The notes under the pieces: generated by a model | The model's database searches: none | The model's input: the letters and a program-made list of their open reading frames with translations, nothing else | What the model was told of the DNA's origin: nothing | Position numbers and translations under genes: made by a program | NCBI GenBank assembly: GCA_948567375.1 | Contig: OX419759.1 | Location: 2,085,303-2,149,302 of the forward strand | Direction: 5' to 3' | DNA length: 64,000 nt | Origin: Lunularia cruciata | Taxonomy: Eukaryota > Streptophyta > Marchantiopsida > Lunulariales > Lunulariaceae | In this document: positions 49,494 to 63,733 of the stretch, one piece after another | Layout: each line of letters starts with the position of its first letter | Position numbering within the stretch: position 1 is the first letter of the stretch

Positions 49494-49717
49494 GCAAACG
49501 CGTAATTTGAGACACGAGAACATTGGTTTCCCAGAACGACTTGTTCCACGCCAGCTAAGACTCACTGATGCCACATCGTACCATAGTTGAGGCCTGACGG
49601 GGCGCTCAGTGTAGGTGGCAATGAATTATCGCAACACGCAATTGAGACACAAGAACAGTTGCTTCCCAGCACGAACTCACTGCATGCCAGCTCACGGAGG
49701 CCACATCGTACCACGCG
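49494..49717. repeat. Diverged tandem repeat, two copies about 138 bp apart
   Basis: 49494-49585 and 49632-49717 share the order AAACGCGTAATTTGAGACAC / GCAATTGAGACAC, then TTCCCAG, then CCAGCT and CCACATCGTACCA. Confidence 0.65.
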
Positions 49718-50399
49718 GCATATGGGGGTCGGTTAAGTCTTCCCCTGAAGATTCAAGAGAGAATGTTATGTCGAATAATGGTTGTAGTTTCCTATGATAT
49801 ATATTCCTATGGAGATAAAATACGAAGACAAAAGGAGGGTAAGTTTCACATGAGGCGGATGTCACCAAGTATGACTTTTGAGCACAGGAAAGACTTTTAG
49901 AGAACCTAATGGAGCACGTCCCCACCCTCTAATCGATCGCGCACATGCACTGATTCCTGCCTTCGGTCTCGACAAAGTCCATTCGTGTGTGGGCTGCGCA
50001 ATGTGCACTCCCATTTCTCAAAGAAAATCTTCGATTTGCCAGTTGGAATTTGCGACGCTTGAACTTTTGACATGATCTAGAAGTGGGATGCGACCTCGAT
50101 ACTTTAAGCATGTGCAACCTCATGTGTCATGGTTTCCGAAACGCTGGAGACACGTTTTAGATTGTTTTCCGTCATGCCATGGAAAGTAAGGTATCATGGG
50201 AAAATAATATCCTATGTACAATCTATGCTACATCGGATACTCACTTTTCTGACCATGAAAGCACGACTAAATCACCATAAACCTACAGAATAAACTCATA
50301 GGCTCTTCCTTGAGATATTTTTCTGATTGTTTAAAAACCGATGGAGATAAACGTTGTGTTAACATCTTAAGGCGTCAATCGTCACTAAAATCGTCCAAC

Positions 50400-52030
50400 T
50401 AAAAAGGTAGGAAAAATATTCTAGTACAAATAATGAGCTAAAGTTTATTATGTCTACAAGACATATACAAGAAACTATATATATATATATTCTCGATCTT
50501 CTACAGAGTCTGTATGTCTGAAATTTCATATCCTAAAATATATATTTAACTTTTGTGAATGAAATAAAAGTTCATATATTAAACTAGCTAACTTAGAATC
50601 CAGGATTAGATTACTAGATAACTTGAATAAAATTTGAGAATATTAAAATAATTCTCAAGAATTTTAATTATAGATATATTTCAATTAATAATTAATAGTT
50701 TAATAATATATTAATTACATATAATTTGACTTATATTATAATTTTAAGATAAATCTCCAAACTATAACAACTTTATTATTCATCTTAATTCTGGTGCTCC
50801 ACAGTATACTTACATAAACGTTATTGAGAGTTATCATAAGTTTATTAAGAATAATCGTACATTTTTCTTGAAAGCATATATAGAAGTACTTTCTGGAGTG
50901 AAATGATGAAATTATTTAAATTCTATGAAATTATATTTAGATTATTTTAATTATTTAAAATTAAATTCTATAAAACTCAAATCAAAATATAAGATGGTTG
51001 ATTTGACTGTAATCATATGAACAGAATGGTTGCTCTATTATCTAATAATCATTATTATTGTTCCAATAATTTATAGAAAGTTAAACCTAGTCTATATTCT
51101 CATTCTATGAACTCAATAATCATGTAAATTAAAAAATTTATAACCCCATAAAATATTTATTATTTATTATAATTAAATAATTAAATAAAATTTAAATTTT
51201 GATCGCTCTTTCAATTTGTTGGTTGATTGATTTAATAAAAAAATTATTTCCGTAAATAGTTTTTTTATTGGAATGACCATGAGAGTCTAATTTTTGGATG
51301 TTTTCCTTTAGAGTCGCTTAATAACTTTTTAATTTGATGAATCTCATATATTGTAGATCAAGACATCAATAAACATAGGAGAGTGAAAAGAAGTGAAAAG
51401 GAATTTTTTTTTGGAATTTCTCGTTAGCATCTTTGCATCCTTGGAAATTGTTATAAATTATAATGTACTTTGATGTGTATGACGGTTACAACTTGATAGC
51501 CTTTTTTGTTTGCTATGCAATTATTTTATTAAGGATCATTCATAATTTGGAATTTGATTATATATAAGAGCGTTATCAAATTCTAGAGGTTGGTCAATAC
51601 TTTTCTTTAAAGTATAAGGGATAAGTTAGAAACTCAAATGATTATAACTGAGAAAGGGAGATTTATCAGCTTTAAAATTAAATTTAGCGTGTTCTTCAAT
51701 ACTTAACTATACTTCAGAGACCCTAAATTACATCGTTAGCTCTACATACTAGAGACCTTATTTAGAATTCAGAGAATTTATTTACATTCCATCAGTATCT
51801 AAAACAATTCTTTTTCATAGTCATCCAAATTTGCTCGTAAATGCTCAGTGCCAAAATTGTGTTTTAATTTAGAGAAATGCTTTACATGCCTTTGAATGTT
51901 CCTTTCATATTTATCAAAATTCACTCGAAATCGGCCCTCTTTCCAAAATTTAGTTTCGTTTAGAGAACTGCTATATCCTCCAATGAGTTTAAACTTATTT
52001 ACAAAATTTTCTTATAATTATCCACAACAT
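50400..52030. other. Strongly AT-rich block without genes
   Basis: Long runs of A and T (for example 50660-50760 and 51140-51250) with no sizeable frame on either strand. It differs sharply from the flanks. No organellar gene is recognisable in it. Confidence 0.6.
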
Positions 52031-52356
52031 CACGTGGTTATCTGAATGGTACAAACCTTAAAAGGTAAGTATAGCTATTTCAATCGAGCAAAGATAACAA
52101 AAGTCCCATAGAATTTCAAGATTCATGATCCAAATGTTCCAAGGATTATCCAGATTTGATATCAGATAATAGAGCCAAAACGAGGTTGATTCCCTTGTCT
52201 AAGTACCGTATAGTTTGCAAGGATATAATTTGGAGTCAAGGTATAACGAAAGACCAGTATTCGCTGAAGTGTGGGATAAAACAGCTATAATTAAATACGA
52301 GAAGACTGAGAACGTATGCCTATTTTGGTAACAAGCTATATAATACCTTTGAGCTA

Positions 52357-52393
52357 TCCCATCCTTCGTGTTTTCTATGCGGTCGCCCTTTTC
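52357..52393. repeat. Hairpin-repeat family member (left arm)
   Basis: CCCATCCTTCGTGTTTTCTA followed by TGCGGTCGCCCTTTTC matches the left arm at 45432-45466. No right arm is visible. Confidence 0.6.
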
Positions 52394-55300
52394 CCTTTGA
52401 GTTATTTCGAATTGGTTTTTTAATTAAGGTTGCTTACCGGTGCTACTATGAATACTAACAAATACGGGTGCTACTCCACCAATAAAAACAAAATGTATCG
52501 TTAGGAACTTCAACGAGAGCAGATAAAAGAGGATAAACTACATTCTCTTTCGGCAGGTATAATTTCGTTGTACCTTCATAGATCGACTACCAATAGTGTT
52601 ATTGGCCTCGAAATGCGTGGTCGTGCTGGTAGGATCGAGCTTCGTTGAGATGCCTCCAGTTTCCAAGACGCGAAAGTTACAGTATCTTATCACTTTGCAA
52701 GTTAAGAAGTTCCCTATTGATAGAATGCTTGACATGCATTTGCTACAGTCTCCTCTTTTTAATGGTTAACTAACAATGAGTTACATCAAGTCAAAGAGTA
52801 TTAGGCTTCTCCATTCCTTCAGTAGGACTTAGCTCCATATTACTTCTACCTCTAGTTTCTGGAGAGGGCCCTCAACCATGAAAGAGATACATGAAGTCCA
52901 TCGAAGCGGCTAGGGGAGATGGAGAGCACCTTGTAAATTAGTCATACTTTTTTCTTTTAGTTTCTGAGAGAGAACTCAAACATGAAATAAAAAGCATGAT
53001 GGTTATCAAAGCGGCTAAGCAGGATTAGAAGCAGTCTAGGAGACTAATCATATTGTTGGAGAAGTGTTCAACGAAGGAAAGCCTTATGAAGAGAGAGTAC
53101 GAGATGAGAAACTTGTGGTAGGTGGGGTAAAGGTCTAGTTTGGAGATTTATAGAAGATCGTAGCGGGAAGTGATTCCAGCGGAACGAATTGGAAGTTTTG
53201 ACATGGGGCTATGCTTTTCACGGGCCCGTCACGGATGCTTCACACTGTAGGTTAGAAGCATCTCGATTGCACCTGGAGTGAATCGACACCGGAATTGATG
53301 ACGGATCACTCTTCGGGGCATTGGTGGGTTGGGGCAGGGAGAGGGGGTCGTTCAGACTCAAGATTGAACTTTTCACGTGCTCTTTCGGAAAGCCAAAGAT
53401 TTTTCTGCCTCGAAATTTTTCCGACAAAACCCGGTGTGATTCGACGCACGGTTGACGACAATTCGTTCTTCCTCTAAAGTTTCCATAAAGGTGGCGGGGA
53501 CTTTTATCCTTCAAGCTCTACTGTACACGCGAAGCTCCGTCCCTTACATGAGCAGGAGGATGAGCTTCTTTAAGAAGGTGTGGGTGGGATTTCGACTTTG
53601 CTTCTTGAGCAATCGCATGCGCTTATTTTATACCTCAAATTCAAAGTGTAGTTTCCAAGTTTGCTTCCTTAGTGTTATTGCTTTCATTGATGTAGCTCAG
53701 AATTTCGTGTGCAGTTTCATGGGCGTTCGTTTCGTGAGACGTTTGAAGTCAAACTTCTCGTCGCTTCCTACTTAAGTTTACCTTTACCTGTCAGGGAGTG
53801 GAGGAAGAAAGTTCCTTGTGGTCGTTGTTTGGTTTGATTTATCCTTACCATTCTGTAAAAAACGTGACACGTAAGACTTTCGTGCCTAATCAATACGCAC
53901 GCGGATGTTTACTGATTACTATAAACCTTGATCTTTTGGGAGTGGTTGATTGCCAACCAACTTGGCCCTTCTCCCATCGTGACCGACTTACTGATCCGGG
54001 ATGTTGACTGCAACTCAAGAATGCAACTTGAAGACTCTGGGTATATGGTACGAATATGGTAGACTCGGGGGGCTTATGTCCGTTGTTGACTCGCAAGAGG
54101 AGATGAAGTGAGAGGGCCAATGTGGAAGGAAGGAGGTATCGCTAAGCCTCCTTGCTCATATCTGACTGAGGTTGTGAAAGATACTTGATGTCCTTGGTTA
54201 AGCGAGAATTGCTGTTGGGCGTAGTAGAGAACCTGTTCCTAACCGTCTAAGTCACACAGGGAAAATGAGAACAAAGAGTATAGCGTCCAAATTACATGCA
54301 AGCCTCGGTGAACCACTTTTGAGTTACAGACATATCGAAAGACACCAGACACGCACAATTGGACCATTATATTCATTGTTAGTCTTAAGTGAATCAGGAT
54401 ATGAAGGAAATTAGCAAGGGAAGCATGTATGACATCAGTATCAGAGCTTAGGATCAGAATCAGAGCCACATCTTACCCCATGTTCAGGACAAGCAATAAA
54501 GGACTTAGTTGACATACAGTTACTATACCATCTAAATAATGACTAAACTTAGAGATAATCTGTTCGTCCTGCATGCACCCATCAGGAATCCGATGGCTGC
54601 ACACGCAGGTGTCAGGTCTGGGCGATATGAGCTCTAGGCTAATTCTTCACACTGCAGTTAGAAACTTACGGATTCCGGGGTCTCAAATGCCACAGCAGAC
54701 GCAATGTAGCTTAATTTTGTAGTATTAGCTTTCCATATCTCCACAGGCCTCAAAATCATACGCGATGATTGAGCCAGCCCCTCGAAGTACTTCTGACCTG
54801 AAACACGTCCAGATACACTGTTCCGTGCACATATCTGGGGACTTTACAGAAGTGAAGTGTATTGGACGATGCAAATCTTCTACATGCACCTCATAGAATT
54901 TGAGGTCAGTGTAGCTCATTCCAAAGGGAAGTCAAACTAATACACCTAAAACTCAAGCAGACTGCCTTCCTGTTCTTGAATTGTTGAATTCTTGGTGACA
55001 ACATTCTTGATTGAACACTTGAAACTTCATCGTCTATCACAATCTCATGTAAGAACATCCAATGGTTGAGTGAGCAAGGATCTGAAGGAATTAGGAAACC
55101 TCAGCCTCACCAAGCCTGAAACTAGACTCGATGAACCCAGAGGGTGCAATACTTTATACACACGAAAATCGCAGGATAGGACGTGAAGACAGGACTCCTT
55201 TACTGTACATGTAGCAATGCACCAGTGAAGCAATGCTCAATTCTGTTCTAAGAGCTTACAAATCTTTTTGGGGTTGATGATATCAGATCTGATCAACATA

Positions 55301-55417
55301 ATAACATTGGTGCTCTCACAACCTACCTGGAGGAGCATTGACCATCACACCCAACAAATGATATACAAATGATATGAACGTTCCGAAAGCCTCAAGCTCA
55401 ACAGAAGGCAGCCATTA

Positions 55418-57734
55418 TTAAACAATTTCTCCCATATCCACCTTATTTATGGAGAACTCCTCAGGAACCTGATGTTGGGCTCCCACAAGAAGTTCTAGTC
55501 TCTGAAATCCAAGGACAAACAGGCGTTCCAATAGGCATCAATGAAACATAATTTGCCAATAGAGGATTGTAAAGTGATTGATGAGCTATGTAGGACAGAC
55601 CGGGGTCAAGTTACAAAGAAGAGAACTCACTTTTACAGAAGCCTCAATTCCGTCCAGCCTTCGCAGAATTGCACTGTCATGCCCATGTGTTTCCCTTGGT
55701 TGGCCAGCCAAGGGTGAATACGCCGTCTGTAAGCACCAAATCTGACACATTCAAGTCTATCTCCGGTGAACAGCTTCACATCACGATTTCTTCTTGCACG
55801 AATATCAATGATTTAAACCAGTAGAAGTCTGATGACTTTTGCATGACGACTTTTCATGGATGGAAATCAACAGACACGGTGACTTATTTACTACCGCGGA
55901 AGGGCTTTGGCTTAGTCAGCTCGCTCAGCAAAGATCCAATTTACTGTGAAGCATTACAAAGGTCAATATATGATTGGGCATGGGCAACAAACCGATAGAA
56001 TATTCGGAAATCGTTATTACTGGGGAACTGGTTTTTAGATACAGAAAGAGAAATCCTGAAATATTGTGGGTGGTTTGAGAGGTCTTCAAAGTTTCCAAGA
56101 GCATGACAATTTGGCTAACTGTAACGGTTCTGTCCGGAAGTAGGCAATCAACATAGAACGTACCTGCCAAGAGTTGAGACCTGCTATCCCTTGTCTCCAG
56201 GCCCAGGCTTCAGAGCTTCGCCCACCATGATGTGGAGGAGGTGGAGTCTCATACATCAAAGATTCCTCGCTTGCACTTGCCTTCGTCGGATCATGCACTC
56301 CCGATTCCTTTCTAATATTGGCAGTAGCCATAAGCACCACCTGTTCATGACATTATTTCCAGAGTGTCAGTGGAAGGCGGATAACACTGTATGGAAAACT
56401 ACTACGGTAAATTAGAGTACACTTACTGAATTCTCCAATTGTGATAACTTTAAGACCTAAGTTTCAAGACCGACTCAAACTTCATGCTCTATCATGATTC
56501 TCGAATGCCCTCCGTTCCAAGGGAAGCATAAGCCCAGCACATTTCAAAACATACCTTCTTGAACAGTCTTGGATTTGCCATCCCTTGTATTCGGACATCA
56601 TCACCTGGAGTCGGCCGACTCTGAACTGGTATACCCTCAATTCTTATGGATGATATACCATAAGAAGATTGCAAGCAGCCTGCTGCAGCACAGCAGCAAA
56701 TTGTTTCAACTGAACATTCGATAAAGCGTGTTTGGCAGTCTCAACTATTAAGGGCGATCCTCACTACTCTTGAAACTGATTGCAGGAATGACAAATGTCA
56801 CCCATCCCAAACCGAAGCTCTAAACTGGTCAAGCTTGATCCAATGGTAACTTTAGTGGCACATTGTGTACTGTCATAGCATTATTCTAGTTAAGTGAGCA
56901 GTGTACTTGTACAAGACCAATTTCAAGCCTTGGCAGAGCAAGCTTACATAAATGGTGATCTACATACCTTGTTCAATCACAACATCCGTTACAAGATGTA
57001 ACAACACATGTTTCTCTCGCCTCGAGAACCCGAAACAGGGGAAAAACACTGGTCTCGTGACCTACAGGGGAGCAATTCAGAACAGGAAAGAATAAAAAGT
57101 GCAGGTAAGTCATTCGGTACCATAGGGGAAAGACTAACAGATACTTCGCCACAAAAAACATCTCCCAGAAGATGTTCAAACAGAACTCTGGTAGTCCTCC
57201 ATCACAAATACTACCCAGACGGTAGGGCGATGCAACTAAACCATCCTCTTAGATATCCTTTTATATCACGCTGTTACTCTACGGTCTTTGCTGGAGACTG
57301 GGCAGGTTGGCGACCGAATGAATGCTTTCCTTGGAGTAAATGTCTTATCTTGATCCTCTATTTGAACCACAATCCAGGCAAAGAAAGTGACCAAGAATAG
57401 GGTATGTACTTTGCAGACGAACCTTGTAGACAATGGCGTCGGTTGTCACGTACAGCTTGCGGGTTCGGATATCCTGTCTCACCACATGTCTTCTTATTGG
57501 GACGTAGAGCAGCATGAGCAGGCCAACTCCATACACCAATATCAGCAATAGTGAGATTAGAATCCACTGTACGGTATCATAGTTGACGTAGCTGTTCTCC
57601 ATCTCTATAAATGAAGCTCGATACAAGACTCTACCTTGATCCCCGCCTTCCTCGTCATCTTCTTGAGATACAGGATCAGCAAGAAGATGAGCTTCCAGGT
57701 AGTCTCCCTCGGGAATTTCTTCTATAGAAGCCAT
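55418..57734 (-). CDS. Conserved plant membrane protein with PH-like domain, six exons, 295 aa
   Basis: Minus-strand exons: 57423-57734, 56968-57061, 56555-56679, 56164-56340, 55631-55726 and 55501 down to the stop at 55418-55420. All junctions are GT-AG and the sum is 296 codons. The N-terminus is acidic. A hydrophobic stretch (about residues 55-80, WILISLLLILVYGVGLLMLL) is a membrane anchor, followed by basic RR residues. Residues about 85-180 (RKLYVTTDAIVYK, then RPVF-PCFG, then the VRIQGMANPRLFKK end) resemble the beta-rich PH-like domain of plant proteins of unknown function; I recognise the family by memory only. Residues 178-236 look disordered, and the end (DSAILRRLDGIEASVKRLELL) looks like a coiled coil. 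Function unknown; the gene appears intact. Confidence 0.85.
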
Positions 57735-60366
57735 TTAAAGTCCAATCTGAAAGACATGTCCGGGAGTGTGAGTTGCTCCAGTTAAGGCACCTACGGTTTA
57801 CAGGCTTTGTTGACCAGCATTTCTGTAGCAAGAGGTAAATTTACCATACAAGCCGTAGGAAGTCAAGTTCATCGCAGTTGTTATGTCTTGAAATTTCACA
57901 TTCGCTGCTTATGAACAGACAATTCGAAATGACGTGACACATTCCAAACACATTCTAAAGTGCTACATCATGACAAGGATTTTAATTAACTTTCACCTGC
58001 CATGAAATGGTCGTAAGTGTCAGGGTACTCACAGTTCCGAGTCGAAATTTCGTCAGATGATGATGATGAGCTCAAATTGGTTCAGCCATTAGCAGGGAAA
58101 CCTGCCGCAAATTGTGTGGCAAGAAAATCTGAAACACAAATGCGCACAATTAAGTTGGAAGCTCCAAGAAGAATAAGAATGTGCGATCAAAAGGCATGAA
58201 AGCAAGCAAAATTTCTCAAAGAGAGTACCCTGAGGGGGCAAATCACAGATCGAACTGTTTGCAAAGCGCAAACTGATACAGCAGCGCAGCTGCACTATTA
58301 ACGCTTCAGAATCACGAATCTACTAATTGCAGGTTCTGAGATTAGATAACAAACGGACTGCGCTTTCAGGGAGGATTTGAAGCTCAAGATTTGCAAACTA
58401 GAAGAGATTCTTACAGCGTCACGTGATCTCGAATAACGGTCATTCCACATGGCTGTTGTTATTGCATCATGTTCAAGACCCTGCACATACTGGAGCAAAC
58501 CCATATTTGAATCCAATCTTTTCCTCTTTTCTTCAGCCCTCTTTCAGAACCATTTAAGGCACGATACACCTGGCCTCGACCATAAAAACTGCCCAGCTTG
58601 TCACTTCCCAGTGTTGTCTGCTTAGTGCCTTAATTTATTCCAAAGAGAAGTCCGAATCATGTGAACTAGAAGCCCAGAAACCTGAAAACGTTCTTCCTCA
58701 CCATAACGAACTCCCTTCGTCGACAGGTGTTAGAGAGAAGATCCGAAACAGGACAACCAGAACTCCACAAAATCCTAGCTCCGTGACATGCCTCAGAATA
58801 TGGAATGAAATAATTTACATTCTTACTAAATCTGCCATCCTGATGACACAAGATCGCAGAGTTACAACTGGCAACATCAAGCAAATTCTGTCCATACTCT
58901 TGGGAGATAAGAGCCTGGAAAGAAACGACGAAAGACTTTCAAATCTCACCCATCAATTGTGGAAATCTCAATGCTCTCGGGAAATTTTCAGTCTCCCCGG
59001 CAGAATGACTTGTCCTCCAACCCAATTTCGAAAACCGAGAGGATCAGGGCTTGACTAAAATAAATATTCGATGGCCACACTCGCAATTCATGCACTTACT
59101 GGGCAGGTTGGTGTCCACAGAAAATTACTGGCAGACGCAGAGAGAACACGCGAGCTCCTAAGAGAGGCGGAGTCTCGGTCCTCCCCTGGAACGAAAAGAC
59201 TGGCCTCGTGTATTTACTGAGTCTTATTCTCCATCAGGGCCTGGTTAAACGGAAGTAAGTTGGTCAGAATGGAGGAGATGCTTGCTTCATTCCCTACATT
59301 GAAGGCCGGAATCATTTCGGCATTCTAGCCGATACAGTCGGCGCCCCGTGTGGGCAGGCCTCTGATTCCAGACTACCGTATCATGTGGTCTCTCATGAAT
59401 TAACATCCTGAGATGATTAGAGGAAATCTGAGTTAAAGGTAATGACATGCAGCACTCTTGGGCCTGGCACTGAAGGGGAGGAGGCTGGAAGGGTTTGAAT
59501 AGGCAGATACTCGTCTGGCTGTATAAGTTTCCTAAATCGGAACAGAACGCCAAAGAATTGTTTGTTGCTCAGTTTTTTGGAGGGATAGGGCTTCAAAATA
59601 GGAAGTGGGTTTCGAGAATAGTGGTAGCTCTGCCGGCCAAATCCGGAACGTAGTTTAGACAACTTTACTCCTTTTCTGCCAGTTTTACCTTGACATCGAT
59701 GGCGGCAAACTCATTTTGTCCGGACTCCCGACTCTGGTGAATGATTGGATGCGTTGCAATATTCCATATTCTCCCTCGGGGAGTAAAAAGAACAACTGGT
59801 TTATTTGGCCACGAAACCCCAGAGGATAAGCGAGCGAGGAATCGGAATCCATGGGCACAAAAAACAGCGGGAAGAAGAGAAAGAAAGAGAAAGAGTCAGC
59901 AGCAAAAGATCTCATCCATTTGCTTTAGAAGTGTCAGATGTAAAGGACGCTGACTAGGTCTGCGCAGAATGTTTACAGCAGTAAACTGAAACTCCCAGTG
60001 GATAATGAGGTCGTAGGCCTGTTCTGCAAGAGAAGACTCGACCCCCAAGTCCTCGTTGACTACCAGCAGACTCTTAATCCGTACTGAAATTGCAAGCATG
60101 ATCCCATCTGGACATTGATAGCCGGGTGCTGCTGGTTATTTTCTTGTCTGCTGCTTTTGCCAGCTCACTCAGCAAGAACTGTTATAAATCTCTGCGTGGG
60201 CATTCAATTCGGGGCCCCAGTCTTTATGATGGCGGGCTTTATGATATTCCTTCTCCTCGACTGATTGAAATGTATATCTGTAGCAGAAGTTCAGCTCAAC
60301 TAGTTCTCTGGTAGGTGTTCGTCCTGAAATGCTGAGCTCCTTATTCCGACTACTGATCGTGATTTG

Positions 60367-60560
60367 GGCTATAAAACCTGTTCCCTTTTCATGGCTTCAA
60401 CAGGGGGATTTGGTAAAGAGTCGAGTTTTACAAGTCACTTCACGGTCCCCAAGTGCTGGGAGGCGCAACAAGTTGTTCTCTGTCCTCGGGTCGTTTCATA
60501 AGTCTATGCAGACACATCTGCTACACGTCTTTTTAGAGACTAAGTCGACACATCCTCAGT
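60367..60560. repeat. Diverged direct repeat, left copy
   Basis: Matches 61494-61686 in block order: GGGCT-AT, CATGGCTTCAAC/CATGCCATCAAC, GGGATTTGG, GGAGGCGCAACA/GGACTCGCAACA, GTTCT, then ACGTCTT and CACATCC. Confidence 0.5.
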
Positions 60561-61493
60561 GACATTTACTTTTGGAACCTCAGTATCGGTATTCACTAAC
60601 AGGTGTACATGAGGAGTGCCAACGATCAACAATCTACACCAGTTGCTTTACTCCTATCGGAGAAGGTACGCGGTTGAATTCATTTGGATGCTATCGACTG
60701 AAATCGGTACAATCTCATAATGTAGACATCCTGTCCGGAAGCATGTTACGTTCTTGCCTGCAAGGGTAAGAACGTAGAATTGTTCTCTCTGCAGACACTC
60801 CAATTCTGTCCATCTGCCAACGACCACTCTGCTACCTTTCGTTCCGATGACTTTTTGACTCCGAACATAATTTCAGTCTGTTTCTGTGCTTAAGACCGCG
60901 GGAGTCGGTAGGAATTGAAGTAGTGATCAAGCAAAGTCTTAAATTAGATCATTAGTGGTAGATTTTATCAGAGACTTCCGAAGTCTTCATCAGGATGAAG
61001 ATGTACAAACTGCAATGAGGCTTTTCACGAGCGTGGTCTCGGCACTTGCAGACTCCCTAGGACGAGCATCTCCCGCTAAATCTCATCGCTATTTATCACA
61101 GTTCACTGGTTGACCTGAAAATACATCCACCTCCATACGCTTCCTTCCCTTTACCTTCCTATATCTTTCTTTCCTCCCCGTTCAGGTCTTTGTTAGTCGG
61201 TAGTCTATCCATTCGTTCATTCAACCATTTAGTCTGCTGTCGCAGAGGGCAGCTCAGAATATCTAGAGTCTCCCTAGAAATCACACAATCGTTTTCTCCG
61301 GAGGTCCATTATCGACGGCTAGAGGAGAGGTAAAGGAGGCGATTATCGGCAAGGCGAACAATGCCATAATCTCGGGCGGGTGATCAGGGAAGATACCTCC
61401 AGAGCTGTCACAACTTGAGTATCTCTCCGAAAGCTGATCTCGTCATAGAATGAGGAGCTCAGCAGAAGTCCCCAGACTTTGTCGGGGGTAATG

Positions 61494-61686
61494 GGCTTAT
61501 GCCCGTTACCATGCCATCAACCTACAGGAATGCTGAGGGATTTGGCAATTGGCACAGCGTCCATTTACACGTTATTCAATTTTCGTGAGGGTTGGGACTC
61601 GCAACAGATAGTTCTTCCTACCTTTGTTTCGGAGGGTCTTCTAGATACGTCTGATTCACGTCTTCTTCAAATCTAAGTTCACACAT
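61494..61686. repeat. Diverged direct repeat, right copy
   Basis: Partner of 60367-60560, about 1.1 kb away in the same orientation. The pair could be LTR remnants or an old tandem duplication. Confidence 0.5.
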
Positions 61687-62623
61687 CCAATACCACGCAA
61701 TAATACTGAAGCTTAGGAAACGATAAATTGTAAGAGAGAAAATGGGAGAGTGCCGGTGAGTGAAAGTGCTTCATCGTTAAAGAAGTGATGGTAGGCCAGG
61801 GATCCAATTCCAGAGTGACTCGTCCAACTATCGTGCAAATTCGGTAGTAACCAGGAAATGTTTGTCTCACTCCAAGGGAAGAAAAGACTGTCGGAGTGGG
61901 ATCTCCATGGCAAAATCAAAAGAAGTTTCCATCTATTACTCCGAACAAAGAGTCCGCCTCGGTCCAGGTTCTAATTTGGTTAGCCGTGGCTTACGTAAAA
62001 GGTTAGAGGATTTTGCTGTAGAGAGTTTGGAATCTCTATATCATTTCTAGCCGCAGAAGTGCACCTTGCATTGGAGCTGCCAATATTGAATTCTCCTGCT
62101 CTTAACGAATGAATGAAGTCAAGACTGTAAAAGCTCGTGGTTACAGGTAAAGTCCACAACAGGGAGTCGCAGATGCATGTGACTCCTGGAACAGCTAATA
62201 CTTGGAAGGCCTCGAACAGACATTGGTCGACTGCGTACCTCGACGCTATAATTCTCAAGTTCTTAGAAACTGATATCAGCTGTCCGTTGATCTTGGAGAA
62301 TATAATAGACGACCTACAAGCGGATGTAGATTGAAGCGTAAGCAACATATTGGGAACAGACGCAGATTTTTGATGTTCACATTGATGCTGAGTTGAACAA
62401 ACCCTGGATAACAAAGACAGAAGTATCTATATCACAAAACACTGCATCATAGTCTCTACTATTAATGATATTCAAGAGCTCAGGACCTTCTCACATCATG
62501 ACCTTATCAGTTATGAGAAATGCATAGGAACCTGGAAACTTCTTGTTAAACTATCAGCGGATGAGAACTGCGAGTCGGGAAACTTCTAATGTAACTACAT
62601 TGTCAACGGATCAGAGGGAAGGA

Positions 62624-62970
62624 CTATTCGGCTCCAAGACAGCATTTGCTGATACACGTGAGCTCAACACAGCACAAACGTGGTAAACATCTTGAATTTT
62701 CGCATGGTTGCCAAGTCTGTGACATGCCCACATGGATTTTGAAGATCTTACTACTGAGATGTAGTTCGTCTTGAGCTTTTGCACATTCTGGACCTGAATA
62801 CTCGTTGTTGGTGAAGTGGATTGAACTTTGTTGTTGTGAACTTTGTTGCGCCTGTGTGTGGTCATATGCTGATCATTAGCTGCTCATGATGCAACAACAT
62901 GACGTGCCTGTTCTCCAAGTTCCGTAGGACTAGCATTACCAGTGTTCTTAACCACGGGCACGACTGAACG
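62624..62970 (-). pseudogene. Frameshifted knottin-like peptide gene copy
   Basis: Read on the minus strand, the first module cysteine (TGT at 62722-62724) and the next six residues lie in one frame. The rest lies in another frame: C (62702-62704), CC (62669-62674), then x4-C (62654-62656), x3-CC (62639-62644) and a TAG at 62624-62626. The base-level match to the copy at 63734-64000 shows one base missing around 62705-62713, where the relative has GGG and this copy GG. Restoring that phase would give the family spacing. A frame upstream reads as a plausible propeptide but has a TGA near 62876. No leader was found, so the left part is uncertain. The copy is probably dead unless these are sequence errors. 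Confidence 0.55.
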
Positions 62971-63733
62971 AATATTGTCAAGATTCTAAACAAAGTCCAA
63001 ATCATTCGCCATTCGCATAATACCCTTAGACTGTGACATTGTTTGTTGAAACGAAGCAAAACTTTTTAATATGACACGGGGTAACAATGTTTTTATTTGA
63101 TGCATAACCTGTTACTGAATTTCAGAAGTTCTATTTCATGATGAATGAACTCTTGAGGTCTGAAGGTGTCTTACTATACTTCGCGTTGCATCTATGTCTC
63201 CCAATGAAGTGTGTACACATCTCCACCAGTTTCTGACTGGCTTATCAGTAGAAGTTCCACTTCTCATTCAGGCATCAGATGAGAGCGTCGCTTATGTATC
63301 CAGAGTTCTTCATTCCAGGCAATATTCAACCAGAGAGCCATAGAATTAGTCAATCCAGACTTCCAAGAAACAAAGCGAGATTCATGGATCCCTTGGCGGT
63401 TCCGATTAATAGAATATTCATATTACTTCAGCTTTTGATCTATGAACAGCATATAACTCAAGTATCGGTACTGCATATTTTGGTACCAGATCAATATCTT
63501 TATTACTAGATTGTATCTCATATCAAAACCGAGTCACTTACAGCATATCCGGTCACCAACTATCCTAATGAGAATCAGGTAGATAACACGAACGTCCTCC
63601 TGAAATTATCTACTCCGATCATTCAACACGGTGTCATTGTGTCTTCTCCATGGCTCTTCAAACTTCTAATGACCTCCTGAAGAAACTAGTTAGTCAACAG
63701 TGAGAAGTGCGATGGTGAATTGGCGATATGTAC

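Larger units (their letters stand above)
43855..55417. other. Long gene-free stretch with repeats
   Basis: GC-rich DNA up to about 44800 (probable eIF1 upstream region), then three hairpin-repeat copies, a tandem repeat and the AT-rich block. No coding gene recognised. Confidence 0.45.
57735..62623. other. Gene-free stretch right of the membrane-protein gene
   Basis: Only the diverged direct repeat pair is supported. No frame here has a recognisable domain. Confidence 0.45.
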
